In this document: positions 24,201 through 35,328 of the stretch, in pieces
Layout of the letters: each line of letters begins with the position of its first letter
Numbering within the stretch: position 1 is the stretch's first letter
DNA from: Aplidium turbinatum
Taxonomy: Eukaryota > Chordata > Ascidiacea > Aplousobranchia > Polyclinidae
Direction: 5' to 3'
NCBI GenBank assembly: GCA_918807975.1
Contig: OU964924.1
Location: 2,182,501-2,246,500 of the forward strand
Length of the DNA: 64,000 nt
The notes under the pieces: generated by a model
What the model was told of the DNA's origin: nothing
Seen by the model: the letters and a program-made list of their open reading frames with translations, nothing else
Databases searched by the model: none
Made by a program: the position numbers and the translations under genes

Positions 24201-27200
24201 GGTATAACACTGCACCAGCTTTTCAGCCTGCCAACCTGATTTCAACAAGCAGTAGCCTACCTCGTGGTACACTGGCATAGGCTGCTTCGTCTCCATGGGA
24301 ACACCGTTGGAGTCGGATGGCAGCCGCGGTGTGAGAGTTACAAGATGGTCGCTTCTGCTTGAGCTGGCACGGTAGGAATACGAGGGAGGAACCTGGAATA
24401 AAGGGAGCTCATTCAAGCAACAGCAACAAAACGATGGAAATTTTCTTCTTCTTGGAAATAAAAACGCATGACAGAATCAACCATTTAGTCCTATTTTATC
24501 TGTTCTTCAATAAAAGAAAACTTTTAAATGATTAACATGGCGACAGTAGCGCGGTTGCAAGGCTCCTGACTCACTAAGAACATGATCCTTGACTATTTCA
24601 GCTTAATCAAGAAATATCTCAACAAATTAAGCTGAAATTTTGTTACTAATGGCAACTGGTAGGCAATACTTACAGCATCACAGCAAGCTACACAAGGGGC
24701 ATGTTGTCGTTGTATAGCAGTTCAACGTTAGTAGATGTTAATTCAATTGAAACAAATTGTTTCAATTTAATGTTTGACAGATTACAGACAGGAAATGCAT
24801 TTGAAGCGTGCAGAAAGTTATTAACGGAGTCTGCAGTTGTTACATTGTTTATCATTTCGCAACATGCATTGCTGCTAAGTTACACACAACACAAACCAAC
24901 ACAGCATCATTCATAGCCATGGGATAAACTTAAAAAGGGTAAGGAGAAAAATCGAGACCTGACTTGAGCTAAATGTAAGACTGGGCATTGTTGTGTCAAA
25001 CATTTCAAAATGTAACCTGCTCAGTTTGAAATTGTTTGGGTTTCTGGAACAAACTTTTTCTCAATGCAACAAATTTTACAGCAGAATCAAGACACATACT
25101 GGTGGGAAAGTTTGGTGTTATCACGTTGTGCAGTGTGCACCTTTAGTAAGGTGAGCCTACGAATTTTAATTTTACACTTACAGTATTTGCTACCAGGACC
25201 TAGCAAAGGAGCTAGCACACACACACACACACATTCAACTCAACTGGTAAACTTTAGTATGTTTTTTTTAATCCACATTCATCCTAATATTCTGTTTATG
25301 GTATTGTAAAATTGCTGTTCACTTTCCAATCCAGTTGAATGTGTTGGTTGTAAAAACAGACCGCAAAACGTGAAAAGAAAGTGTTCAAAGCAAAAGTGAT
25401 AATAATGTTTGAGACAATGATGATATGATAATGACGTCATACAAAGCGTCAACGTACCAGAGTCTTCCTCAGTTTTCTTTGTCTCCAATACAGAGCAATC
25501 ACGATAATCGCTAAGAGAACAATAATCCCGACAAGAATCCCAACAATGAGGCCGATATTTGCCCCTTCTTTCTTCGTTGTCGGAGTCTTAGTGACAATAG
25601 ATGCCCCATTTTTGTCCCCCACTTCCTCAATAACAGCGTAGTTGACGGAATAGCGAGCGAGAACGTCCGGGGGTAAAACACCTGAATGAAGGAACAATTG
25701 AAAACCCCTCGCCCGGATGTTTTTTCAACACTATCACAACTTTTTTTCGAAACAAAACAAACCATTTTTTGACATAAATCTGTTTTATCTTAATTTTGTT
25801 TTAAATTGAAACTAGCACCAAGCTGGTAAAATCTATCTTTTTTACATCGATTTTACGTGTGCAAAAAATTGAATAAAAAAAGAGGATGGATTTTGCTCGC
25901 TCTGAAAAAAAAATTTGTTTTGGTCAAATAAATCTTGCTACAGCGCCACCCTTGTTATAAACCACTGGCTGTCAACGCATACTTATGTTTTGCCGAAGTA
26001 AAACTACTACCACTAAACACAGAATGATATTGTTCACCGGGCGTTTGAATTATAAATTAATTGTGCGTTTTAAACTTTGTATCCCACAAAATTCTTCATT
26101 TCGTTTGATATGCTTCTGTGTTGTGCCTTTCGCTGCTGAACAGGTAGTTTTACCTGTTTCGGCCCCCTTGATAAAGTCAGTCGTACTGACTGACGAAATT
26201 TCGGGAAATAGAAGCTAGTTGTCATGTCAACAGCGTGTGCGTCTAGTCTACAATCACTGGAAGAACGCAAGAAATTAATTTATAACTAATACCACTAGCT
26301 TCGATTGCGGATTGCAAGTAAACAAAATACAGATTCTTGTTAAGTTTGGATTGCACGAGAAGAGTCAATTGATTGATGGTTTGAACTTTGATTGAAGTGG
26401 TGTTTATTCTCGGAAGAGAAAGCGTTCGATGTTTGTCTTTGGTGATTGAGGGCACTTGGAAAAACTTGTGGAACTCGCATCGACGAGGTTGGGAGCACCA
26501 GAAAAGTTTAGCCTATTCAAGCACCGATAATAATTAATCAGTAAAAAGCCCCAGAAGAGAAAGTAGTAGCGATGTTTATGTAAAGCATTGACGGCAGCCT
26601 CCTGTTATATATTAGGGAAAATAATAAAAGAGCAGGAGGCTCCATACAATTCTGTTTGAAAGAGCGAAAAATTTCAGAAATGTTGCCGAGCCTCCACGTT
26701 ACGTATTAGTGCAGGGGTCACCAACTGGCGGCCCGCGGGCCGCATGCGGCCCGCCACGATATTATGAGCGGCCCGCGGAAGGTATCAGCATACAAGTATA
26801 ACCAAAAATTCTTTTTTTGATGAGTTAAAGAGCACGAAGGCAAAAAATACTTTCCGGGAAGCATATTTTTGTTTTGCATACGATTCCACCGACCGACCAA
26901 TCAGATGGTAGTTCTACTTCTAGGTGGGGGTCGCTTAAAGTTATTCCAATGCGATGCCCAACCACACTGTCCCAGTGGTTGATTAAAACGTCTGTTTTCG
27001 AATTCCGAAATTGTCTGTGAGCATAGGGTTGCTTATTTTAAGTTTGTAAATTTCATGTAAACAGTTACTAAACGCTATTGTGCGTTTCACCGTTATTGTG
27101 TTTCGTGAGCAGTGTTCCCTTTATGAAAGTTTTTGTTGGCAAAATAGGTAGGTATGCCAACTCAATTTATAATAAATTGGCAAATTATTACATATAAATT

Positions 27201-30200
27201 TAAAGACTTCTTCTGGTTGTAATAAGACGAAAATATTTAGCTTAGTACTGCCAAATGTTGTTAATCAACAATTCTTGCCATGCTGATAAGTACCGCAAGT
27301 GACAGTTGTCTTAATCAAAGAAGGACAATTTTAGAGACTCTCAGAATAAGGAAGAAAAACCAATTCATTGCTTTTTTAGAGGGAACACTGTTCATGAGTT
27401 ACGATAGAAACGTTTTTTTGGTGATTTCCACAAGCGTTTGTTTCAGGGTACCTGGTTTCTTTCTCCCTGTTATTGGAGCCTATTTTTACTGATATGTTTG
27501 CAGGTCACTACTGTTGCCTGTAATGCGATGTGTCAAACATTTCCTTGTTTACTGAAACTGTTAATTGCAAGATATCTTTTGTGAAGCGAAGTGACTACAC
27601 CACTCTTGCTTGGCGATGAATATTCTGAGGAAACCGCTCGCCTCGCTACAAGTGCGCAAAACAAGTGTCCTCGTTTATTAGACAATGTTAAAGAAGTCAA
27701 AAGTGTTGTTAAAAGAGCTTGGCCTGGCAGTAGCGTTGTTCGACTAATTTTGTTGCTGCGGTATTCTAAGATAAATATTAACAACATGTAACGCTGGATA
27801 CTGGGTACGAAATGCGTTCTTTTCTAGCAAACGAGTCAATCTACCTAAAATTTTATTAGTGCGGCCCGCCACAGCTCTCCGTAGTGCTGAAGTGGCCCGC
27901 GTCGGTGACCCCTGTATTAGTGGAAACCATGTGGTTTGTGGTCTCAGCTTCATGTTGTTATTTAATTGCGGTGCGTATGGCAAGAAACACCCAAACTTGA
28001 ATAAGACACTGGGATTTAATTTAAAAGCGTGAGATACCGTTTTCTGGTGTAAAATAAGCTCAACTGTCACAAGAAGTTAAGTGATAATCCGCATTTATTT
28101 CGACATTTTGTCTATTAGACACGACTGACTTCTTCAGAAAACTCGTTCAAGTAATCGGAACCTCTGGATTTAGCAAAATGAACGTGTCATGCATTTAAAT
28201 TAGCTGCTTACTGTTGTGGAATTCAACTTCACTCAGCAATAGTCGGCCATCTCCAAGTTCAAAGGTCAACTTAATCGCTCTAGCGATCAAGTGATGTAAT
28301 GAAAGAGTAATGAAGCGTGACAAGACTCCGTTCTGGTTGACTTGGCCGTTGAAGCTCAACCGTGAAGAGTCAGTTGCTTCAACGAAAGATCTTCCATCAA
28401 GACTTGAGGAAACAATCATGGAGGAAAATAAACTGAACAAAATTAGAAATATATTAGAAAACGATTTATTTTATGCAAATTTTTTGCTGTAAATTGAAAC
28501 GGTTACCATGACACACAATTTCCAGGGTGATTGACAACTATTTTGCGATAATGGATCCACACTCCACAGCCCATCTTAAGAATGTGGCCAGTGTTATGTT
28601 AACAAAGTTTGCTAAAACAAATGTACAACAAAATCAATTCAACTCGAATAAAGGATATTTTGGATGTAAATTTGGATTTCTTCTTATATCCAACATTTTA
28701 TATAATTTGCTAATTTTTGGAACATGTGTGATACTATCGTGCCAGAAGTCGACAACACAACCTCCCTCCAAAGATGTTGAAAAAAAGTCGAAATTGGCTT
28801 TCGTGGTTGCCAAATTGTCTTTATCATTGCAAAATAATCGATTGCGTGAATTCTCCAGCTCTGAACCGCGATAGAATACCTTGCTCCGGCTGCAGGATTC
28901 AAAGAGCAATGGATCCTCATAGACGTGAAATTTCTCGCTTCGTCAAACTGGAAGTTCATGATGACCTGTCTTCTGCTTCTTCCATGATCAGACCAGCCAA
29001 CATAATCGTAGCCGACAGCTGAAGTTTGGTATCGCGATTTCGTCTAAAAGTTAAAATTGCTCATATGATTATTTCGTAACAAGACAATAGGTTCTCTAAT
29101 GAACAACACCGCGGTTTGCAATTGCGCACCAAGCGTGGCTCAAAAGCTTATAACAAACGAAAATTCAACAGTTATACTGTATCTTGTTAAATTCAACTGA
29201 GTTAAATCTGGTTTATGTAGTAACAATCACGCTGGCTTTATTGCGGAATCTTAAACAATCTACAAAGTATATGTGAACAATAAGAGGTCTGTGACGCCAC
29301 GAACAGACTAGCCAATTGTTGTAATTGCACAATTTTTAACTATTCACCATCATCCTCACCACTGTGACATCATCTGCTCCGTATATGCCATCTGTCAACT
29401 GTCCTAGACCTCTAGTGAAAAAGGAAGCAGTCTTCTTCCCATCATAAGAATCATCGGAGTACATGGAAGTGGGGAAAGGTGGAGCAAGAGTGGGAGCGAA
29501 GTCATCGGGAGTAGGAAGATCGTAAGACATCAATCCAGCTGGAATAAAAGGAAGACTTTGTTGCTGAAGACATCATCTGGTGATTACACAAGATATTTCT
29601 AAAAACATATCATATTTAACGTTTTTCTTGTTCAATCCACGTTAAATAATAATCCAGAGTAGGGGGTAAACATCTTGTACAAAAACAAGAAAGTCAAACC
29701 TCACAGTCATCTTTCGCCAAACCACCTCTGGCAGTTTCTTTCAGACAGCATGTAAAGCTGACAAAATCATCAAAATACTTGTGGCATAAAATCTAATCTC
29801 CAAAGTTCACAGATTCTGTTTTGTCATCTCCGCATAACACACAAAACATATCAGTAACACATACAAGAGACATTTGCACATAATTGCTTACAATTCCACA
29901 AGCATCCATAGAGCTCCAACCTTAAGCACACACTGGCAGCTGTGGTAGTGATTGGAATAATTCGTATGTACTTGGCCCCCGCAATCCCAGGATTCAGAGA
30001 CCGATATTTCACGTCATTAACTTGCCTAGTATTTCCTTGTAGAAGCTGAAATGCAAAGGTTTAGACTTGAAGGAAATAAGTTTATCGTTTGCTTATTAGT
30101 TAACGACATCAGCGAAAACAGTTTAAAGCCTTTTTTTCAATTTTGCTACCACTAGTTTGGTGTGGCATTTTCATACGTTCAAACTGTTATTTTCAGTCAG

Positions 30201-33200
30201 TTCAGAAAGGTCGGCTGCATAGGTCGGCAGTTCAGAAAGGTCGGCACACTAGCCGAGTGGTGAGAGCTTTGGAACGGCAATCGAAAGGGCGCCGGTTCGA
30301 CACCGCTCAAGAGCATGCGGCTGTGTCTCTGGCAGGACACTTAAAGACATGCCTGAAGATGGACATGAAGATTGGCTTCCTTGTCTTCCCGTCCGCTTAA
30401 TCTAAATCTTCAACCACTGGGTGCAAGCCTGGATACGACAAACAAGTACAGAAAGTATTTTTGCATGGAGTCCATGGACACTGGACAGTTCAAGATGAAA
30501 TGATCAGCAGTTTCCATTCAATCACATTTCGCTCGTTGGCATAATAGCTATCCTGTTGCTTTGCGCAACAAAAGTACAACCAGCTAATTGTTTTAATCTT
30601 TTCCATGACCCAACCTGGAATCGAACTCAGGACTACCTCACTCGGTCTACCGTTGTAGAAACAGTTAGGAATTCAATCCAGTTTACCCGTAGGCTGGTGA
30701 CTATAACGTGGTTGACTGGTTGTACATGTTTCCAACAAAAGTAGAAAGGACAACATGGGCCATTGAATCCCAACCAGACTTATTACTATGTCGTTTAAAT
30801 TTTAACGTATTTTTAAGTTTTTTAAATAAACCAACCCAGTCCAGAGGAATTGATTGAGTGCAAGATATCAAAGTGATCCGTAAGTAAATAAACACCCATT
30901 TGTGAAAAGATTATCTTGTTTACAATGACCTACATACACAGAAGATTGCATGCCCAATCAAACAGTGCCATAATTATTGAAGCTTCCTACCATGAAAGGA
31001 AACTCGACCGTAATCAGTTAGCACCTTGATTTACAACTATTTGAAGACCATTGCTCAGAATTACTACAACAATTTTACGTTTATAAATGTTAGTTTAACA
31101 TCAAAATAACAAACTTTTTTCGATCATCTTTGAGTTTGTTATTCCCTATTGCACTCCTCTTCACCTCTTGCACAGTTCAAGTGAGAATGATCAAAATTTC
31201 AGATCTAGCTTTTGATCAATCACAGATATGTGCTGAACTTTTTTCGCAAGGACTCGTCAATGGACGCCAAATCCACTTAATCGTTACGCCGCTTAAAAAC
31301 AAACAAAACAACGGCAGAGACTTGTATCATGTGCATTTACCTTCACTCCTCTGTTGCTGGACCAACTGAAGTAGTTCTTCCCATCACGCGAGTAGTTGAC
31401 CTTATAACTTCTCGTGAATTCTATTCCTACCCCCTGTGCGTACCTGCATCAGCAAAACAATGCAGTCATTGACGCTATGAACTTCAAACAATGTGCCGAT
31501 ATGATTACAGCAAACCAGAAACAACCGGAAATAAAACACAATTATCTTGAACTTTTCTTAAACTTCCAACTATTTTTTTTTAAATATTGAAAATTCTGCA
31601 AAATGTTAATATTTTTGTTTACATAAACCACAATTTACATTCACAAACCTTGGTGGAAAAAAATCAATTTTATTAATGCCATGATGGAAGATCATGGCAT
31701 TTTTTCAGTTTTCGCTTCCCTGCGACCTGTTTTATTTTGTAATTATGATTTATTATGACGTGATCGAAGTTCATTATTACGTAATCACAAAGTCACACCT
31801 TCCTTGTGTTGCCAGTTGAGTAACATAGGAAGGGTACCGCAGTTGGATTGTGAGGTATTCTTCTTCTGTGTTGGGTTGTACGACTCCTGATGGGCACCAC
31901 GCTCCGTCCCCTTCGTCTCGATTCAATCTGAAGATCATATTCGTGATAATTGATACTCTCTAAAACAATCCAATGCATAGAACTCCATTTTCATGTCAGT
32001 CAATTCAGAATTTTTTATTAATATATATAAAATTGTTTCAATTGATCATCAGCAATTTATTGAATAGCTTGATTGTGAATTAAAAGTTGATATTGAAAAT
32101 ATGTGGAGTATGTTTCTTTAATGTATTATAAACCCTGTTATAACGATTTCTAATAATACAACTCTTGAAATTTTAGCTCATTTAAAAGTATAGCACAAGA
32201 ATTATTAAATAATATTGAGACTTTTTTTATACTGTATATAAACAAAATTTTATAACATTAGAAGCCTTCTTAAAATATACTAGATTATAGGCTAACACCC
32301 AGACTAAAGGCTAGCATTCATTTTGTCTATCCCTTTCTTTAAATTTAGCTGCTTTAGTTTATTGATTGTGACATCACAAATGAAAATGGTCTTCTGATTA
32401 CTTTTTACAACCGGGTCGATTGCAAGCAAAACAATACCCACATAAATCATAGATAAGCTAACCTACAGACCAGCACCATATGGTGTTGGTTAGAACAATT
32501 ATGCAACACAACATGTTACATTGTTTAGTCATAATAACCTAACCTTGCAAATGACCTTGCTGAAATTGCTATCGATGTATTGTTTTGTTGATCCAACATC
32601 ACTGTTTCGTAATTCTACGTGGCAATGGCTTTCAGATTTAAACCTGCACTTTTTCAAAACTTTCCCCACACCAGATTAGTCGCCATTTTTTCATAATCAC
32701 GTGACTAAGCTTTAACGAATCAGCTTTAAGTCGCTTTGATCAGATTAATGGATTCTCTAATGTTTGCAAAATCCTCACTTTTCGAAACAACTTAAATGCG
32801 CAATCCATTGTTTGTACATTATCAGCGTAGTTGCAACATTATTACTGTCCTCTAGCACAAACATTCTAGGCTGACATGCGTCGGGATTGAACGAATCCAC
32901 CAAAGAAAAGGTAAAAGAAAAGTAAACTTTTTTTTTAATTGAAAATTTATTGACTTTAATTTGATAATATAAAATAAAAAGACTTGTACAATTACCTGGA
33001 AATCGTCTAAAACTAAAGCTACCAACATCATGTGGAATTCACCCTCATGCTGTTCTTGTTAGATTTCACAAGTCTTCATAAAATTGTACGCGATAACGCG
33101 TTTGCTTAAGAATTGATTCAAAACTTTAAACTGCAAAATTTTTATTGCGCATGAAATAATGAATAATAGGTTGTGACGTCACAAACCTCGCGTATTTTGG

Positions 33201-35328
33201 GCCTGTGCTGGCAGCATGTGATGACGTCGCTTTGAGGTAATAATCTGGAATTCTTTTGTCTTCCATTCCAAGAGGATGACGACATACTGCAAGAACAAAT
33301 ACAATGGAGAAAACTGGGCGTTTGGGAGCAGCAGAGACCCTGTACAGCTACACTCAATGTAAAACAGGGGCTTCTTTTGTTTATATTTTGAGTCAAAATA
33401 CTGTACTTGCAAGGAAACTCTAGTTACTGGCCCTGTTTCGAGTAAGCATCCTCCTTGGGCAAACATCTATGACTTGTGATGCTCATTTCAATCTGTGTTG
33501 AAAGAGCAATACATCACTGGTGGGCGGCAGTAGCCATCGAAGCATAAATAACCAAGGTGCATATTTCCATATTTGATACAAATTATTTCATTTGTAAATT
33601 TGATATGATGCGTTTTAAATTATATGTGGGCTTCTCTAAAATCATTTATACTAAATTTTTGCATCAAAAAGTGAAATTAATATAAATCAGAACACATAAA
33701 TTCCAGAAAACCTGGCTTTTCAAGTCACGTGGTTGTGATGTTGTGACATAACAATAACAGACAAACAAACATGGAATACACTTCAAACAATTGCATGTAA
33801 TCCTGTAACGGGCATCATTTGACGCAAAGTATATTGTTACGTTTCCGTGTTTGTTTACATAAATCAAAACAAACTTTCAGTGCACCTGTGCAACAAAGTC
33901 AAAATAGTGTCAGGGAAGACACGTGGTGACGTACTGACGACATAATGCATTTCTTCATTTTCTCATAAAAATCAAATTTTTTTAAGAATTGTTTTTATCC
34001 ATTTTTGTCATTAAAGTTGTTCTACTTTTTTAATAGTGTCGGATCTTCAGGTCTTTTAGTTTTCTTGATGTAAACTTCAAAGTGCAATCGCCTGGTGTTT
34101 AAACCACTTTTCTTAAAACGCTGATTTTAAAGTTGTGGAAGCTTTTGTGATCAACGACAATTTGTGCTTAACAGGGCATGCAGTTAATAATGAAAAGTTT
34201 TTGCTAATCCCACACTGAGAATGCTTTTTGGAGATATGCATATTGCATACTTTGCAAATAATTACCAGTCGCTCAATCGTTTTCAACTTTACGGTAACGA
34301 TTAAAATGTATGGCAACATTTTTTAAAGATTTTATCATAAAAAAGAATCCTTTAACGATTTTTTGTTCCAGCAAAACGCATTGAATCATTATTTACAGAT
34401 TGTACGGTGATAGCAGGTATGGTTAGGCAAAAGTTAATACAATTTTCCAAACGTTTGCTAAAGTATAATCTTCTCTTTTATTCAGACTTGCTTGTTTCAA
34501 AGTTAGATTTCAAAAAGTTTATTGGCCCTCCAAATAAAACGCGCGACATCTAAAGTGAGTTTCTCCCTAAATTGCTTTGTCAAACCAAGTGATTATGACG
34601 TAATTGAAGGTTGTGACGAGCCAAATAATAAATAAAGGCGTAAATGACTTGCAGGTCTTGTGCCCCGCCCATTATGAAGAGCGATGACGCAACAGGGGCT
34701 AGTCAAGGGATGTAGCGGTCGGGGGCAAAACACATGAAAAATGTATTTTTATCCATTTTGTCAAGTAAATTATTTCTTTGACATTTGCTACAGCCCTAGG
34801 CAGGTCAGCCCAACATACGCAAACCAAACCCCGAAAATTCAAAACAGTCACCCGCTTGATGATAAGGATGAGAATAAAAGTATTGAATGTTGTACACTGC
34901 TTTTATTTGTAGCGTTTATCTACTTTGGTGTCAGGAAAACAAGTTGAGAAATAACTTTTAGTTTTATTATTGTTGGCGGCGGAATAATTAAGGTTGAAGT
35001 GCAACATGTGATCCCGCAATTCCATAGTTAATAAGTAGCTAGGGCGCTTTATTTCAAGCTTATGAAGTAATCCTGACAAGAAACTTTCAATGAAATTCAA
35101 CGCGACAACTTATCGAACGAAGTTAAGTTTCAACTTACAAGTGAATGCCATAGTCGCTTAGACAGGCACGGCATGTACAACACTGTATAACTGGCATAAG
35201 CAAAACTGAAAACGTTAGGCAATGTAAAACTTACCTTGATCTAGTTGAGCCTTCCCGATCCGAACACTAACAAGAATGATGACCAAACAATGTAACAGTG
35301 AAGTCATCAATTTAAAAATATGTTCCAT
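18503..35328 (-). CDS. DDR: Discoidin domain receptor tyrosine kinase (DDR1/DDR2-type), complete, 19 exons
   Basis: Collagen-activated receptor tyrosine kinase of the plasma membrane. The exons are 35328-35235, 33286-33187, 31927-31799, 31443-31341, 30045-29892, 29538-29360, 29043-28880, 28432-28212, 25681-25458, 24392-24261, 23815-23698, 23521-23409, 21899-21743, 21295-21142, 20919-20839, 20374-20183, 19768-19534, 19155-19006 and 18712-18503. All have GT/AG borders, all phases agree, and the total is 2910 nt (969 residues plus stop). Domain order is signal peptide, discoidin (about 33-190), discoidin-like (to about 380), TM (about 423-446), a juxtamembrane region of about 200 residues and kinase (about 652-940). 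The kinase has [29 protein letters not shown] and the DDR-type activation loop [15 protein letters not shown]. It is slightly longer than vertebrate DDRs, partly through a basic proline-rich C-terminal tail. Whether it is orthologous to DDR1 or DDR2 or predates that split cannot be decided here. Confidence 0.95.
20701..20787. repeat. Palindromic MITE copy (CAGACAG family)
   Basis: It starts CAGACAGCAAATCAGTCG and has the core ATTGATTCAACC with ACGTTGAATCAATGT; it ends TTTTCTGTTTG. It lies in DDR intron 20375-20838. Confidence 0.7.
21022..21105. repeat. Palindromic MITE copy (CAGACAG family), diverged
   Basis: The core is TTTTACATTGATTTGACG and AGACGTTGAATAAATGTAAA, with ends CAGTCAGCAATTT and TTTTCTGCTGG. 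It lies in DDR intron 20920-21141. Confidence 0.65.
21743..24392 (-). CDS. DDR: DDR exons 10-13: cytosolic juxtamembrane region with docking motifs
   Basis: Exons 24392-24261, 23815-23698, 23521-23409 and 21899-21743 code a low-complexity, Pro/Ser/Tyr-rich segment. Candidate docking sites are [26 protein letters not shown] (possible SH3 and WW ligand), SHYAEADLF (the YAEAD box of vertebrate DDRs) and NIYSVP. The last exon also carries a basic run ([13 protein letters not shown]). Its donor, GTTCGT, is weak, but phase and homology support it. Confidence 0.88.
21900..23408. other. DDR: DDR intron between juxtamembrane exons 12 and 13
   Basis: 1.5 kb of AT-rich sequence. No repeat of the named families and no coding-like stretch were seen. 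Confidence 0.5.
25458..25681 (-). CDS. DDR: DDR exon 9: extracellular stalk and transmembrane helix
   Basis: The exon codes a charged stalk (EEVGDKNG) and one hydrophobic helix with small-residue packing motifs ([20 protein letters not shown]), then a YWRQRKLRK stop-transfer. Family knowledge says the DDR TM helix drives constitutive dimerisation; the glycines here fit that role. The flanking intron (25682-28211) is the most transposon-rich of the gene. Confidence 0.92.
25839..25905. repeat. Palindromic MITE fragment (CAGACAG family)
   Basis: TTTTTTACATCGATTTTACG and the right end GGATGGATTTTGCTCGCTC are kept; the right inner arm is eroded. It lies in DDR intron 25682-28211. Confidence 0.5.
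26130..26215 (+). other. Hammerhead-like motif, solo
   Basis: At about 26170 the plus strand reads CUUGAUAA, then a strong 7-8 bp hairpin (GUCAGUC, loop, GACUGAC), GAAA, UUUC and GGG; the GGG can pair with the CCC before the box. Order and spacing match the motifs in the two fold-back elements. The core departs from the hammerhead consensus, so activity is doubtful. Confidence 0.4.
26712..27914. mobile_element. hAT-like DNA transposon, 1.2 kb, with perfect target duplication
   Basis: The ends are CAGGGGTCACCAACTGGCGG and the complement of GCGTCGGTGACCCCTG, flanked by TATTAGTG on both sides (8 of 8). A GC-rich subterminal block (GGCCCGCGGGCC, then ATGCGGCCC) is shared with the element at 46049. 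The inside has short open frames only (for example 27591-27791, plus), without a recognised transposase motif. It lies in the DDR intron 25682-28211. Confidence 0.9.
28085..28150 (-). other. Weak hammerhead-like or Penelope-like terminal motif
   Basis: The minus strand reads CUGAAGAAGUCAGUCGUGUC, a short AT-rich segment, AUGUC and GAAAUAA. It shares wording (AGTCAGTCGT, GAAAT) with the motif at 26170 but lacks a clean stem II. Confidence 0.25.
28212..29538 (-). CDS. DDR: DDR exons 6-8: discoidin-like domain
   Basis: Exons 29538-29360, 29043-28880 and 28432-28212 contain [46 protein letters not shown] and LSEVEFHN. These are the landmarks of the second extracellular globular domain of DDRs. 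The acceptor of the middle exon is the upstream AG at 29044, because only that one keeps the phase and gives [14 protein letters not shown]. Confidence 0.9.
29892..33286 (-). CDS. DDR: DDR exons 2-5: collagen-binding discoidin (F5/8 type C) domain
   Basis: Exons 33286-33187, 31927-31799, 31443-31341 and 30045-29892 code one discoidin domain from [14 protein letters not shown] to [10 protein letters not shown]. Landmarks shared with vertebrate DDRs include [17 protein letters not shown] and NYSRDG. Numbering against human DDR2 from memory, T56, D69, R105 and E113 of the collagen trench are kept, but W52 is His. Intron 30046-31340 carries a SINE. Confidence 0.92.
30240..30440 (+). repeat. tRNA-derived SINE, family 1, best copy
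   Basis: A box GCCGAGTGGTGAGAGC, B box CCGGTTCGACACC, then GCGGCTGTGTCTCTGGCAGG, ACACTTAAAGACATGCC, GAAGATGGACATGAAGATTG and CTTCAACCACTGGGTGCAAG. It lies in DDR intron 30046-31340. It is the reference for the copies at 5034, 7023, 11800, 17950 and 51285. Confidence 0.85.
30560..30665 (-). repeat. tRNA-like SINE head
   Basis: The minus strand carries ACAACGGTAGACCGAGTG, then GAGTTCGATTCCAGGTTGGG, a good B box about 25 nt after an A-box-like stretch. The anticodon arm does not fold well, so it is not called a tRNA gene. Confidence 0.4.
32000..33140. other. DDR: DDR intron between exons 2 and 3
   Basis: AT-rich; no named repeat, coding-like frame or RNA signature seen. Confidence 0.45.
33287..35234. 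other. DDR: DDR first intron
   Basis: About 1.9 kb between the signal-peptide exon and the discoidin domain. First introns often hold regulatory DNA, but no element can be named from sequence alone. Confidence 0.45.
35235..35328 (-). CDS. DDR: DDR exon 1: start codon and signal peptide
   Basis: The ATG at 35328 opens a hydrophobic leader ([20 protein letters not shown]) followed by QLDQ, with donor GTAAGT after 35235 in phase 1. The next exon begins at the first cysteine of the discoidin fold, so this start is the natural one. The 5' UTR and promoter cannot be delimited. Confidence 0.88.
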
